From Sedimentisphaerales bacterium (GTDB lineage: Bacteria; Planctomycetota; Phycisphaerae; Sedimentisphaerales; SG8-4), in contig JAFGJR010000104.1 in NCBI GenBank assembly GCA_016928975.1, forward strand, positions 38,420 to 102,419: a DNA stretch of 64,000 nt, in the 5' to 3' direction. Below, one piece after another: positions 18,828-27,901 of the stretch; position 1 is the first letter of the stretch, and each line of letters opens with the position of its first letter. The notes beneath the pieces were generated by a model. That model saw only the letters and a program-made list of their open reading frames with translations, was not told where the DNA came from and searched no databases. The translations under genes were made by a program, and so were the position numbers.

Positions 18828-20066
18828 TCAGAGGGCTACACGCTGTCTGGCCGGTCTATCCAACTGGAAGGCGAGACACACCGCCTCCAGCGCCTTCTCC
18901 GCCTGACCCTTGTCCACGGCGCAGCTTATGCGAATCTCGCTCGTCGTGATCGAGTCGATGTTGACCTCCGCCTTGGCCAGAGCATTGAAGAACTTCTCGG
19001 CCACACCATACTGCGATCGCATGCCCACGCCGATTACGGACACCATAGCGATGTTTTCGCGAACGAAAAGGCTGTCGCAATGCAACTCTGCCTTCATTTC
19101 CTGCGCGACTTCTTTGGCTGCCTGGAGATCGGTCGTGTGCACCATCAAGGACAAATTGGCCTTTTCGGAGCTGATTTCTGTCTGGATGATGTCATGGACG
19201 ACGACCTTGGCGGCGGCCAGGCGGGCGAACACCATCGCCGCAGTGCCCGGGATGTTTGGCAAGCCAACCAGACCGATTTTCGCCATGTCCTTCTGTATCG
19301 TCGCACCGGATACTGATACGCCTTCCATCTGCGGCACCTCACGAGTAATGATCGTTCCCGGATTGTCGTTTGCAGCGTTTCTCACGCGAATTCTCACATC
19401 GTATCGTTTTCCAAAGGCCACCGATCGCGTATACAGCACACCGACTCCGAGGCTGGCCATCTCCAGCATCTCATCGTAGCTGATTTCGTCGAGCAACGCG
19501 GCCTCCTTGAAGATCTTCGGGTCGGCCGTGTAAACGCCGTCCACGTTCGTGTAGATCTCGCACTCCTCCGCTTTCAGTGCCGCCGCCAGCGCCACCGCGC
19601 TGGTGTCGGCCCCGCCACGGCCGAGGGTCGTGACGTTTCCGTACTGGTCCACGCCCTGGAAGCCAGCGACCAAAACGACTCGCCCTTTATCCAGTTCGTA
19701 GCGGATGAAGTCCGAGTCGACACTGATGATCTGCGCCTTGCTGTAGACGCCATCCGTCAACATGCGAATCTGCCCGCCGGTGAAGCTGATCGCTTTGTGG
19801 CCCATTGCCTCCAGCGCCATGGCAAACAGCGATACGGTCTGCTGGTCGCCTGTACTGAGCAGTTGGTCCAGCTCCCGCTTGGGGGGATTCGGATTCAGCT
19901 CCAGGGCATCTCGCAGAAGCTCCTCGGTCTGCTGACCGCGGGCCGAGGCCACCACGACCACTTGGTAGCCGGCCTGCATCTTCCCGATCGCGCGCTTGGC
20001 CGCACGGCGGATCTTTTCGGCATCCGCTACAGATGCGCCGCCAAATTTCTGAACGATGATTGCCAT
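18828..20066 (-). CDS. lysC: Aspartokinase
   Basis: Phosphorylates aspartate, the first step to lysine, threonine and methionine. The 412-residue protein begins MAIIVQKFGGASVADAEKI, where KFGGxSV is the aspartokinase signature. TLGRGGADTSAVALAAAL is the catalytic-core motif. Two ACT domains follow from about residue 265 (MAKIGLVGLPNIPGTAAMVFARL and VSVIGVGMRSQYGVAEKFFNAL), which usually bind Lys or Thr for feedback. It is monofunctional. It lies 64 bp after the phosphoglycerate-mutase-like gene, which follows hom, forming a threonine-branch operon. Confidence 0.96.
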   Translation of the reverse strand: MAIIVQKFGGASVADAEKIRRAAKRAIGKMQAGYQVVVVASARGQQTEELLRDALELNPNPPKRELDQLLSTGDQQTVSLFAMALEAMGHKAISFTGGQIRMLTDGVYSKAQIISVDSDFIRYELDKGRVVLVAGFQGVDQYGNVTTLGRGGADTSAVALAAALKAEECEIYTNVDGVYTADPKIFKEAALLDEISYDEMLEMASLGVGVLYTRSVAFGKRYDVRIRVRNAANDNPGTIITREVPQMEGVSVSGATIQKDMAKIGLVGLPNIPGTAAMVFARLAAAKVVVHDIIQTEISSEKANLSLMVHTTDLQAAKEVAQEMKAELHCDSLFVRENIAMVSVIGVGMRSQYGVAEKFFNALAKAEVNIDSITTSEIRISCAVDKGQAEKALEAVCLAFQLDRPARQRVAL

Positions 20067-20130
20067 ACAGGACCCATCACACTCTCATTCATTCACCGCA
20101 AATTCACAATGGCAGCGGCCCGCAGCCGCT

Positions 20131-21324
20131 TCAACTCTTGAGAAAGTACTCCATCAAATCACACCCCTTTTCCACCCGGAGCCCCGATTTGGCGGCATTC
20201 GTTTCCCCAAAACCGAGCTGCAGAATGCTCGCCACGCCCGGACCGGCCATCGCAAACGGCACTGGCGCTGCGGAATGCGCGCCGCCCTGCACGGGCGTCG
20301 GATGATCGGGCAACAGCAGGATGCGCCAGCGCTCACGTCGCTGGAGGGCCTCCAGCACCGGTCCGACGATGTGCCGGTCAATCTCCTCGATAGCTTTCAC
20401 TTTCATCGCCAGGTTGCCTTCGTGCGAGGCCTCATCCGGCGCCTCGATATGGATGAAGATCAAGTCGTACTCGTCCATCGCTTTAATGGCTGCCTGTCCT
20501 TTGCCCGCATAGTTCGTATCGGTGAATCCGGTGGCTCCGGGCACCTCGATCAGGTCAAACCCGACGAGCTTGGCCAGACCCCTGGCGAGGTCCACGGCGG
20601 TAATCGCCACGCCCTTGATCCCGAACCGCTTGCGAAAGCTCTCCAGACGGGTTTGCTTGCCCTGGCCCCACAGCCAGATGGAGCTGACCTGGTTCTCTCC
20701 AAGATCCTGCCTGATCTTGTTGATCTCGTGGCCGGCGAACAACTGTTGCGACTGATTGATCAACTGGATGAGGATGTCGGCGCCCTTGCCGCGAGGGAGG
20801 ATCTTCTCCACCGGTGTCCCGATGCAGTCGTGAGGCGGATATGTGCGAACGTCGAAATCCACGCCGCGGAAGACGAGCAGATGACGATAGCTGACCCCGG
20901 GATGCAGGGATATCCGGTCATCGTGAATCTGCCTGGTCAGATCGACGACCAGACCGCGTGCCTCTTCGGTGGAGATATGCCCGGCGCTGTGGTCAGCCAT
21001 CTTGCCGTCCGCAATGGTGACCATATTACATCGAAAGACCCAGTCATCGGGCCCGAGTCGAATCCCCCGGGCAGCCGCCTCGATGGGTGCTCGTCCGCTG
21101 TAGCATCTCAACGGATCATACCCGAGCAAGCTCATCTGTGCGACATCGCTGCCGGGCTCCATGCCCTGGGGGACGGTACGAACGATGCCCTGGCGTCCCT
21201 CGCTGCTGATGCGGTCCATGTTAGGGGTCTGGGCCGCCTCCAGCGGCGTCTTGCCGCCAAGCTGCTCCTGCGGATTGTCAGCCGCTCCGTCGGGCACGAT
21301 GATCACATGTTTCGTCATTGCCAC
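20131..21324 (-). CDS. Cofactor-independent phosphoglycerate-mutase-like protein, proposed homoserine kinase
   Basis: Alkaline-phosphatase superfamily protein of 397 residues, resembling archaeal-type ApgM. It has VPDGAADNP (metal-binding Asp), GMEPGSDVAQMSLLGYDP with the nucleophile Ser region, FIHIEAPDEASHEGN and LLPDHPTP with late metal ligands. In several bacteria lacking ThrB, a member of this subfamily sits beside threonine genes and is annotated as a proposed homoserine kinase. Here it lies exactly between hom (stop overlaps its GTG start by one base) and lysC. That context argues for homoserine phosphorylation rather than glycolysis. A downstream ATG at 21318 is an alternative start. 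The assignment between mutase and kinase is inference. Confidence 0.85.
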   Translation of the reverse strand: MAMTKHVIIVPDGAADNPQEQLGGKTPLEAAQTPNMDRISSEGRQGIVRTVPQGMEPGSDVAQMSLLGYDPLRCYSGRAPIEAAARGIRLGPDDWVFRCNMVTIADGKMADHSAGHISTEEARGLVVDLTRQIHDDRISLHPGVSYRHLLVFRGVDFDVRTYPPHDCIGTPVEKILPRGKGADILIQLINQSQQLFAGHEINKIRQDLGENQVSSIWLWGQGKQTRLESFRKRFGIKGVAITAVDLARGLAKLVGFDLIEVPGATGFTDTNYAGKGQAAIKAMDEYDLIFIHIEAPDEASHEGNLAMKVKAIEEIDRHIVGPVLEALQRRERWRILLLPDHPTPVQGGAHSAAPVPFAMAGPGVASILQLGFGETNAAKSGLRVEKGCDLMEYFLKS

Positions 21325-22670
21325 TATGAATCCTTATCCTGGGGAATATCCACGATCCGGACACACACGGGTCTGCCACTGATGATGTCCTGTCGCGACA
21401 ATTCCTTCAGGGCTGCCGCCATGCACTTTTCCTGCGTCTTGTGAGTCGTGATCACCACGGGAACCGTATTGTCCGGGCCGCTCCCTTCGTGCTGGAGAGC
21501 CCCGGAGATGCTGATCTCGTGATCGCCGAGAATCTTGCCGTACTGAGCGACCACGCCCGGCTTATCCTTCGCCATCACCCGGATATAGAACCGGCTCACG
21601 GACTCGTCAGTCTTCTCGATGAGAGGCGCCGCTTCGCTTCGTGGCCTCAGCCGCAAGGCTTCAAACGTGGTCCGTGAGTTGCCCAGCGCCACGTCGATCA
21701 GGTCGGCAACGACCGCGCTGGCAGTTGGCATCATACCGGCTCCTCGGCCATAGTAGAGCGTCTCACCGACTGCACTGCCGAAAATGCTGATCGCATTGAA
21801 CGAGCCATCCACCCGTGCCAAAGAAGTGTCCGCCCCGATGAAGGAGGGGTGTACTCTCAGGGCGATCTTGCCCTGATCGTTTCTCTGGCCAATGGCCAGC
21901 AGCTTCAGGCAGTAGCCCATCTCACGTCCGTAGCGGATATCTTCACGGGCGATCCGGTCTATGCCTTCGACAAAGACGTCCTCCAGGGCGATCTCACATC
22001 CAAAGGCGATTGAGGCCAGAATCGCCAGCTTGTGGGCGCTGTCGCCGCCGGAGATGTCCAGCGTCGGGTCCGCCTCGGCGAAGCCATACTTCTGGGCCTT
22101 GGCCAGGGCCTGCGAGAACTTCTCATCCTTCGAGCTCATACTGGAGAGGATGTAGTTGCAGGTCCCGTTGACGATCCCGAAGATGGCGGTGATACGGTTA
22201 GCCGCCAGCCCGGTTCGAATGGCGGTGATGATGGGGATTCCGCCGGCACAACTGGCTTCGAAGGCTATGCACCGGCCGCTCTCACGGGCGGCCCGATAGA
22301 GCTCCGGCCCGTGCACGGCCAGCAGGGCCTTGTTCGCCGTGACTACGTCTTTTCCGGCGGCGAGCATCTTGAGTTGGATCTCTCTGGCGATTCCGGTCCC
22401 GCCCACCAGCTCGATGCCTATGGGGATGCTCTTGTCACTGAGAAGCCGCCCGATGTCGTTTGTGAGCACGCCGCTCGGCAGTTGCACAGGCCGAGGCCGC
22501 TCCGTGTCCACGTCCACGACGCAGGCCAGTTCCAGCCGCACTCCCATCTTGGCGGCGATGGCATCGCCATCCTCCAGGAGCAGCTTGGCCACGCCGCTGC
22601 CGACCGTTCCAAACCCGACCAACCCTACTCGTACCCGTCTTTCTTCCACAAACCACCTGCGACTTCCCAC
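21324..22670 (-). CDS. hom: Homoserine dehydrogenase
   Basis: Reduces aspartate semialdehyde to homoserine, 448 residues. The NAD(P)-binding motif GLVGFGTVGSGVA lies near the N-terminus. The catalytic domain has VTANKALLAVHGPEL, CAGGIPIITAIRTGL, IFGIVNGTCNYIL and FAEADPTLDISGGDSAHK, all typical. A C-terminal ACT domain (about 355-440) has YIRVMAKDKPGVVAQYGKIL and ends in a VVITTHKTQEK segment, so threonine feedback is likely. The start is GTG 22670 or GTG 22649; neither has a strong ribosome site. It is first in the hom-pgm-lysC-nuclease operon. Confidence 0.95.
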   Translation of the reverse strand: MGSRRWFVEERRVRVGLVGFGTVGSGVAKLLLEDGDAIAAKMGVRLELACVVDVDTERPRPVQLPSGVLTNDIGRLLSDKSIPIGIELVGGTGIAREIQLKMLAAGKDVVTANKALLAVHGPELYRAARESGRCIAFEASCAGGIPIITAIRTGLAANRITAIFGIVNGTCNYILSSMSSKDEKFSQALAKAQKYGFAEADPTLDISGGDSAHKLAILASIAFGCEIALEDVFVEGIDRIAREDIRYGREMGYCLKLLAIGQRNDQGKIALRVHPSFIGADTSLARVDGSFNAISIFGSAVGETLYYGRGAGMMPTASAVVADLIDVALGNSRTTFEALRLRPRSEAAPLIEKTDESVSRFYIRVMAKDKPGVVAQYGKILGDHEISISGALQHEGSGPDNTVPVVITTHKTQEKCMAAALKELSRQDIISGRPVCVRIVDIPQDKDS

Positions 22671-23102
22671 TCCAACAGCGGTGTGTCCGCTGCCACAATG
22701 AGTGAACGTTTATCAATAAACAATCGGACCGGGCAGGTCAAGGGAAAACCTACCAGGGAACGCAAGATCCAAGCCTCGGCTACCAGGGAGGCAAGCACGG
22801 CCAGACCCTTGTTCCAGCAGGCTATCTGGGGTGTATTCGCATGGTGCCGCCTCTCCAGTAGGAGCACGGGCTGGTTGCCGTCGGCCGACTCTCCCTGCAC
22901 GGTGGCGGAGTGAAGTCGCATCGTGCTTCATCGCTCCTCTGCACATGGAGGGCATCCACACAGCCGGGCGAGGGGATGATTTTCGGACACGTCCGGGACG
23001 CCGCTCTTGATAGGCCAGCGTCCATAGGCTATTCTTGTCGCACGCACAATGGCGCCGGCAGTGCGGCGCTTGGCTTCGGGACTCTGGGTAAGGAGAATCG
23101 GG
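22671..23102. other. Divergent intergenic region between hom and a lipoprotein gene
   Basis: 432 bp without a supportable gene. Frames open here are antisense or overlap neighbours and show no ribosome site or family resemblance. It must hold the promoter of the hom operon (a candidate is given separately) and that of the lipoprotein gene, whose promoter I cannot identify. Confidence 0.5.
22711..22739 (-). promoter_or_regulatory. Candidate sigma-70 type promoter of hom operon
   Basis: On the minus strand a TTGACC (22739-22734) is followed after 17 bp by TATTGA (22716-22711). The -35 matches five of six consensus bases; the -10 is weak. It would start transcription about 35 bp before the GTG of hom. 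Confidence 0.35.
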
Positions 23103-24335
23103 ATGCGTACCAGATGGATGGCAGTTCTGCTGGTCGTTGGGCCATGTGCCGGTTGCATGACGGAGGCGCCGGGCACAGGAAAACAGACGTTCGGCAGTGA
23201 TGTGGCGTTTCTCCAGAAGCACACGGATGTCGTCATTCTCAAGGATCGCTCCGGCAGGAGTCAGGTGGCCGTGCTGCCGCAGATGCAGGGGCGGGTGATG
23301 ACCAGCACGGCCGAGGGCCCCGGCGGCTACAGCTTCGGTTGGATCAATCGCGAACTGGTTGCGTCCGGCAAGACCGTCGAGCACATGAACCCCTTCGGCG
23401 GCGAAGACCGCTTCTGGATTGGACCGGAGGGCGGTCAGTTCTCGGTCTTTTTCAAGAAGGGCGTACCGTTCGACCTTGAGCACTGGTACACGCCGGCCGC
23501 CATTGATACGGAACCATGGGACATCGTGTCGAAATCCTCTCGCTCAGCGACCTTGCGGAAGACCATGCATTTGCAGAACTACTCGGATACCGTCTTCGAT
23601 GTGCAGGTCGAACGCGAAGTCCGCGTTCTGGACCGTGAGGAGGCCCTCAAGACGCTTGGCCTCAGCACTGGCCTGGAGGTCGACGTAGTGGCGTATGAGT
23701 CCAACAACAGGATGACGAACGCCGGGACGGAGTCGTGGGTCAAGGAGACGGGTCTGCTATCGATTTGGATTCTTGGGATGTTCACGCCGTCGCCCCAGAT
23801 GACTATTGTCGTTCCGTTCGTCATGGGGCCTCCGGAGCAACTCGGGCCTGCTGTCAACGATGCCTACTTTGGCAAGGTGCCTGCCAACCGTCTGGTCGTC
23901 AGAGACGGGATCCTGTTCTTCAGCGGTGATGGCCAATACCGCAGCAAGATCGGCCTTTCGCCGATGCGGGCCAAGAACGTCCTTGGCAGCTACGACGGCG
24001 CCAACAAGGCTCTCACCGTCGTGCAGTACAACAAGCCTGAGGGCGTAACGGATTATGTGAACTCGATGTGGCAGATTCAGGATGCGCCGTTCCGCGGCGA
24101 CACCGTCAACTCGTACAATGACGGCCCATCCGCTCCCGGCGCCAAGCCGATGGGGCCGTTCTGTGAGTTGGAGACGTCTTCGCCGGCCGCGGCTCTGTCG
24201 CCAGGCCAGAGTATCCTCCACACGCATCGTACGTTTCACTTCAAGGGCTCTGAAGGGGACTTGAACGACATCTCGCAGAAGATGCTTGGGGTGAGCATCG
24301 CAGAAATCAAGTCGGCGCTGTCCTCCGGGGTTTAG
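23103..24335 (+). CDS. Lipoprotein of unknown function, probably carbohydrate-related
   Basis: A 410-residue lipoprotein. ATG 23103 follows an AAGGAG site; the signal MRTRWMAVLLVVGPCAGC has lipobox CAGC with Cys18 as lipidated residue, so the protein sits in a membrane facing the periplasm. The mature part is beta-rich, with GGEDRFWIGPEGGQFSVFF and LETSSPAAALSPGQSI, and looks like the galactose-mutarotase-like sandwich of a domain of unknown function common in Bacteroidetes and Planctomycetes (I believe DUF6786, from memory). No catalytic residues can be assigned. The PBP4 gene follows after 79 bp. Confidence 0.75.
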   Translation: MRTRWMAVLLVVGPCAGCMTEAPGTGKQTFGSDVAFLQKHTDVVILKDRSGRSQVAVLPQMQGRVMTSTAEGPGGYSFGWINRELVASGKTVEHMNPFGGEDRFWIGPEGGQFSVFFKKGVPFDLEHWYTPAAIDTEPWDIVSKSSRSATLRKTMHLQNYSDTVFDVQVEREVRVLDREEALKTLGLSTGLEVDVVAYESNNRMTNAGTESWVKETGLLSIWILGMFTPSPQMTIVVPFVMGPPEQLGPAVNDAYFGKVPANRLVVRDGILFFSGDGQYRSKIGLSPMRAKNVLGSYDGANKALTVVQYNKPEGVTDYVNSMWQIQDAPFRGDTVNSYNDGPSAPGAKPMGPFCELETSSPAAALSPGQSILHTHRTFHFKGSEGDLNDISQKMLGVSIAEIKSALSSGV

Positions 24336-24414
24336 CCAGACGGGAAGATCCGGCGGGCCGTTGCGCTGGAGCGAAAAACGGATTGAAAGCAACATCGTCT
24401 GAGGGTGCTGACTG

Positions 24415-25845
24415 ATGTATCAGTACAGAAGTGTCACGCGGAAGTGGGTGCTGATTGTCCTTCTGGTGGGCGGGCTCTGCGAGACGGGTCTCGCGGGACT
24501 GGCCGCGCGCATCGGCAAGATCGTCGAAACGCAGGCCGGCGGCGATTTCTCGATCCAGGTGGTCGAGCCGGATTCAGGCGCGACGGTCTACAGCTATAAC
24601 GCGAGGAAGCCCCTGATTCCGGCCTCCAACATGAAGCTGATCACGACAGCGGCAGCCTTGAAGTACTTGGGCCCTGATTTCGAGTACAGGACGCAGGTCG
24701 CTCTCTCCGGTGACACATTGGTCGTCCTCGGTAGCGGCGATCCGCTTCTCGGTGACAAGTACACGGATGACCGATACGGCCGTGAGAGCGGCTGGGTGTT
24801 TGCGAGAATCGTCCAGGCGTTGCGGGTGCGAGCGGTTGCGGAGATCAATGACATTGTCATTGACACGACGGTCTTCGACGATCAACGGGTGCATCCGAGT
24901 TGGCCGGCAAGGGACTACAACAGGTGGTACGCCTGCGAAGTTTGCGGATTGAACTACAACGGCAACTGCATCGACGTGACCACGACCAATGTCGGCGGAA
25001 GCGTCGTTGTGGAGACCGACCCGGCGACTCGCTTCATCGAAGCCGTGAACCAGGTCGAGGCCGTATCCAGCGGCGATGAGGCCGTGGGCTCATACAGAAC
25101 CCAACAGCCGAACCGGATCATCATTTTCGGCAAGTGCAGGACCAGGCAGGGACCGTTCAGAGTGGCCATCGAACAGCCCGCTGGCTTCTTTGGCTTCTTG
25201 CTGTCCGAGCAACTCCAGAAGGCAGGCATCACTGCGAAAGGCAAGGTAATCGAGAAGCCCGTCGGTGCAGATGCCGGACTCAAGCCACTGGTGGAATTCT
25301 GCACGCCGATTGCCGACGTGATTGGCCGGGCCAACACGGACAGTCTCGGTCTGGCTGCCGAGGCGCTGATCAAGACCATTGATGCGCACAACAATCCGGA
25401 TAAGAAGCTGGGCGGCTGGCCTTGCGGCCGCGAGTCGGTCCGGCGATACCTGGCCGGTCTGGGCATTCCCTCCGCGGAGATCGCTCTCGATGATGGCAGC
25501 GGCCTCAGCCGCGAGAACCGCCTGACCACGAATGCGATCACAAAGGTCTTTCTCGACCTGTATAAGAGCCGCAACTGGGGCCTGTTCGAGGCTTCCCTGG
25601 CGGTAGGGGGCGAGGAAGGCACGATCGACAAGTACTTCGGCGAAACGAAATACCGCGGCAATGTTCTCGGTAAGACCGGTTACATCAGCGGCGTGCGAGC
25701 TTTCTCCGGCGTCTGCAAGACCCAAAGCGGACCCTACATCTTCTCGGTCCTGAGCAATGGCTCCAAAGGCCTCAGCCGGGACGCGATCAACGACGTCGCC
25801 AAAGCCATCATCGACGAATTCGGCAGCCAGGCCAAAGCCAAGTAG
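24415..25845 (+). CDS. dacB: D-alanyl-D-alanine carboxypeptidase/endopeptidase, PBP4 class (S13)
   Basis: Periplasmic penicillin-binding protein of 476 residues, acting on peptidoglycan cross-bridges. An N-terminal signal (KWVLIVLLVGGLCETGLAG) precedes the catalytic SxxK motif SNMK in IPASNMKLITTAAALKYLG (about residue 63). The KTG motif is GKTGYISG near residue 421. DDGSGLSRENRLT precedes it as in PBP4. The middle SxN motif is not canonical: at the expected place before LAAEAL the sequence reads NTDS. A large inserted domain lies between the first two motifs, as usual in S13 enzymes. A vapC remnant lies convergent downstream. Confidence 0.9.
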   Translation: MYQYRSVTRKWVLIVLLVGGLCETGLAGLAARIGKIVETQAGGDFSIQVVEPDSGATVYSYNARKPLIPASNMKLITTAAALKYLGPDFEYRTQVALSGDTLVVLGSGDPLLGDKYTDDRYGRESGWVFARIVQALRVRAVAEINDIVIDTTVFDDQRVHPSWPARDYNRWYACEVCGLNYNGNCIDVTTTNVGGSVVVETDPATRFIEAVNQVEAVSSGDEAVGSYRTQQPNRIIIFGKCRTRQGPFRVAIEQPAGFFGFLLSEQLQKAGITAKGKVIEKPVGADAGLKPLVEFCTPIADVIGRANTDSLGLAAEALIKTIDAHNNPDKKLGGWPCGRESVRRYLAGLGIPSAEIALDDGSGLSRENRLTTNAITKVFLDLYKSRNWGLFEASLAVGGEEGTIDKYFGETKYRGNVLGKTGYISGVRAFSGVCKTQSGPYIFSVLSNGSKGLSRDAINDVAKAIIDEFGSQAKAK

Positions 25846-25883
25846 CCGGCACGATAGGGCAAGGTCGCGCGCCATACGCTGGG

Positions 25884-26006
25884 TTAGTAGTCCTCAACAC
25901 GCAGTTGGGGGATGTGTCTGAAGTGCCTGGGATTCCGCGTGATCAGAGCGTGGCCGTGCACCATCGCCGTGGCGGCAATCAAGACGTCCATATCGCCGGC
26001 AGGCCA
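25884..26006 (-). pseudogene. vapC: C-terminal remnant of a VapC PIN-domain toxin
   Basis: Directly after the vapB stop codon, and in the same frame, the minus strand encodes about 40 residues: MDVLIAATAMVHGH, then ALITRNPRHFRHIPQL and RVEDY before a stop at 25884. This is the end of a VapC toxin: the acidic residue of the D-x-LIAA motif, then the TRN-x-RHF and V-E-x-W/Y tail. The first 90 or so residues, holding the other catalytic acids, are missing, so it cannot be an active RNase. The junction falls at the vapB stop, which suggests a single internal deletion that removed the 5' part of vapC. Confidence 0.8.
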
Positions 26007-26234
26007 TTACCGCCTCCTGCCTGAAGGACCATGCCGCTTGCGGATGTGTGATTCGATGGCGGCGGTCGCTTCCCCGCTGAGTGGATGCCTGCCGACCTCT
26101 TTCAGAAATCCGTGCACGTCGATCGGCTTGCGAATGACCCTCTTGATAACTTGGCTGAACGACTCGGCGTCCTTCTGAACGGCCCGCAGCCGATCATGCG
26201 CTTCCAGATCGATACTGATCGTCTTGGTCGCCAT
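26007..26234 (-). CDS. vapB: VapB-family antitoxin left without its toxin
   Basis: 75-residue antitoxin starting at ATG 26234 (MATKTISIDLEAHDRLRAV), preceded by AAAGGG. The N-terminus is the AbrB/DUF217-like DNA-binding part of VapB, and SFSQVIKRVIRKP the following helix. The C-terminal end (HIRKRHGPSGRRR) is basic. It would normally neutralise the VapC toxin and repress its own operon. Since vapC is truncated, the protein may survive as an orphan repressor or be decaying. An upstream in-frame ATG at 26264 would add ten residues unlike the family. Confidence 0.8.
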   Translation of the reverse strand: MATKTISIDLEAHDRLRAVQKDAESFSQVIKRVIRKPIDVHGFLKEVGRHPLSGEATAAIESHIRKRHGPSGRRR

Positions 26235-26258
26235 CCGGTCACCCTTTCTGCAATACAC

Positions 26259-26298
26259 ATGCACGTATGCACATGGTAGAGGCAGCAGGCTGTGTCAA
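26259..26298 (-). promoter_or_regulatory. Candidate vapB promoter/operator with repeats
   Basis: The stretch 26259-26272 has two direct copies of ATGCAC separated by GT, part of a near-palindrome TGCA-N4-TGCA. A TTGACA -35 hexamer lies on the minus strand at 26298-26293; the repeats fall where the -10 should be, which fits autorepression by the antitoxin. No good -10 hexamer is visible. Confidence 0.4.
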
Positions 26299-26311
26299 GC
26301 AGAATCCCCGG

Positions 26312-27901
26312 CTATGGGCGTACGTAGAGTTGCAGGCGGTCGTTGTAGACCTCGCGTCGCCAGTTCGGTGGGGCGGATTTGCGCAGAGGGTCTTCCAGGG
26401 TGGAGAAGTAGGGGGGTTCGATGCCGACGAGTACCGCGGCGGGGGGCTGAGAAGTTATCAAGTCCGCCAGAGTCTTGGAGCCGACGGTGTGCGTGATCTG
26501 ACGGTCTTCAAGGGCCATCTGATCGGCGATGCGGTAGACGATGGAGCCACAGGAGAGTTCGGGATAGATGTCGCAGCCGCCCTCGATGGCATAGAGCGGG
26601 CCAAGGGTCAGGACCAGGCGCGGCTGGGGGACTTTGGCGGCGATTTCCTGCGCGGTCTTGTGCAACTGGAGGGGTACCCAGTTCTCGGGGACGAGGATGA
26701 TCAGGCTGCGATAAAGAACGATAGGATATGCAAGGACGGCCACAACGGCGCCGATGCCGACCAGCCAGACGGCGAGCCTGTAACGGCCACTGCCTTCCGG
26801 CTTCTGGGCCCCGCGCAGCAGACTTGCCAGGGGATAGGCCAGGCCAACGACGATGAAGGGCACGGGAACTGCCAGATACTGCTGCCAGATCGTCGGCGGA
26901 ATGTATGCGATGCCAAAGAACGCCGGCGGGAGCAGGGCAGTGAAGATTGCCTTACGCTTCTCCTGCGCGTCCAGGCTGGACGAGTGTCGCAGCACGGACG
27001 CAAGCAGGTAGCCGATCAGTGCCAAGAGGATGAGATATCCGGGCGTGGCCAGAGACGCAAGCGTCAACGAGAGCTTGTCGAAGGTCATCTGCACTTCATG
27101 CAGCCACTGACCATAGAGCGCGGGGATTCGGATGAGGTTCAACCGAAACGCCTCCGGCGCCTGCGCGATGATCCAGACTGGCCAGACCATTGCCGCCAGA
27201 GCGGCCGACACGAACGGCAGGGCGGTCGCGATCCGGTTCTTGATCGTGCCTCCCGTCACCCAGAGCAGCGCTGCCAGGAACAACAGCTCGACCAGGACCG
27301 TCGTCACGCGCATGAACGTTGCGACGGTCAGAAGCACACCCAGGACGGCCATCCGCCAGAAGCGAGATCTTGCGCGGAAGTCGGTCGTGACAAATAGCCA
27401 CAGGGACAGGACCACGCAGAAGATCACCACGTCGTGGTTCCATGCATGGCCCAGCGCGTAATCCACAAGTGGGCTGAACAGGTACAGGGTGACCCCCGCC
27501 ATGCCGAACAGCATACCTTGCAGCCGACATGCGCCGAAGATCGCCCGGTAGATCCCGAGGATGGCGATCACCGTTAGAATGTCACAGAGGACCGAGGTCA
27601 GCCTGCCCGCGAGCAGATAGTGCGTCGTGCCGGACAATCGATAGAGGGCTGCCAGCAGCAGGGGGTGATAGGGCAGTTGGGAGGGATAGGAGAAATCGCG
27701 GTAGATCATTTTGCCCTGGGCGAGCAGGGCGCCAGCCGTACAGTACATCTGCTCATCGCGAGCAACGTCCTTGCTCATACTGTTCGCGACGATCGTGACG
27801 CAGAAGACCACCATCACGACAGCCATTAAGGGTCTGACGGCCGCCCGCCACCGATGAGGCAAACCTGTCGTGTTTCGCAATCTACCACTCTGCGAGCTCA
27901 C
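26312..27901 (-). CDS. GT-C fold membrane glycosyltransferase (ArnT/PMT-like)
   Basis: Integral membrane protein of 529 residues with about eleven or twelve hydrophobic segments. Early in the first periplasmic loop it has ARDEQMYCTAGALL, the acidic DE motif of GT-C glycosyltransferases that use polyprenyl-phosphate sugars. Small soluble C-terminal domain (about 400-529). The start is GTG at 27901, within the CorC-like gene that precedes it by a 20-bp overlap, so it is the last gene of the CNNM/CorC operon. The donor sugar and acceptor are unknown. Confidence 0.8.
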   Translation of the reverse strand: MSSQSGRLRNTTGLPHRWRAAVRPLMAVVMVVFCVTIVANSMSKDVARDEQMYCTAGALLAQGKMIYRDFSYPSQLPYHPLLLAALYRLSGTTHYLLAGRLTSVLCDILTVIAILGIYRAIFGACRLQGMLFGMAGVTLYLFSPLVDYALGHAWNHDVVIFCVVLSLWLFVTTDFRARSRFWRMAVLGVLLTVATFMRVTTVLVELLFLAALLWVTGGTIKNRIATALPFVSAALAAMVWPVWIIAQAPEAFRLNLIRIPALYGQWLHEVQMTFDKLSLTLASLATPGYLILLALIGYLLASVLRHSSSLDAQEKRKAIFTALLPPAFFGIAYIPPTIWQQYLAVPVPFIVVGLAYPLASLLRGAQKPEGSGRYRLAVWLVGIGAVVAVLAYPIVLYRSLIILVPENWVPLQLHKTAQEIAAKVPQPRLVLTLGPLYAIEGGCDIYPELSCGSIVYRIADQMALEDRQITHTVGSKTLADLITSQPPAAVLVGIEPPYFSTLEDPLRKSAPPNWRREVYNDRLQLYVRP

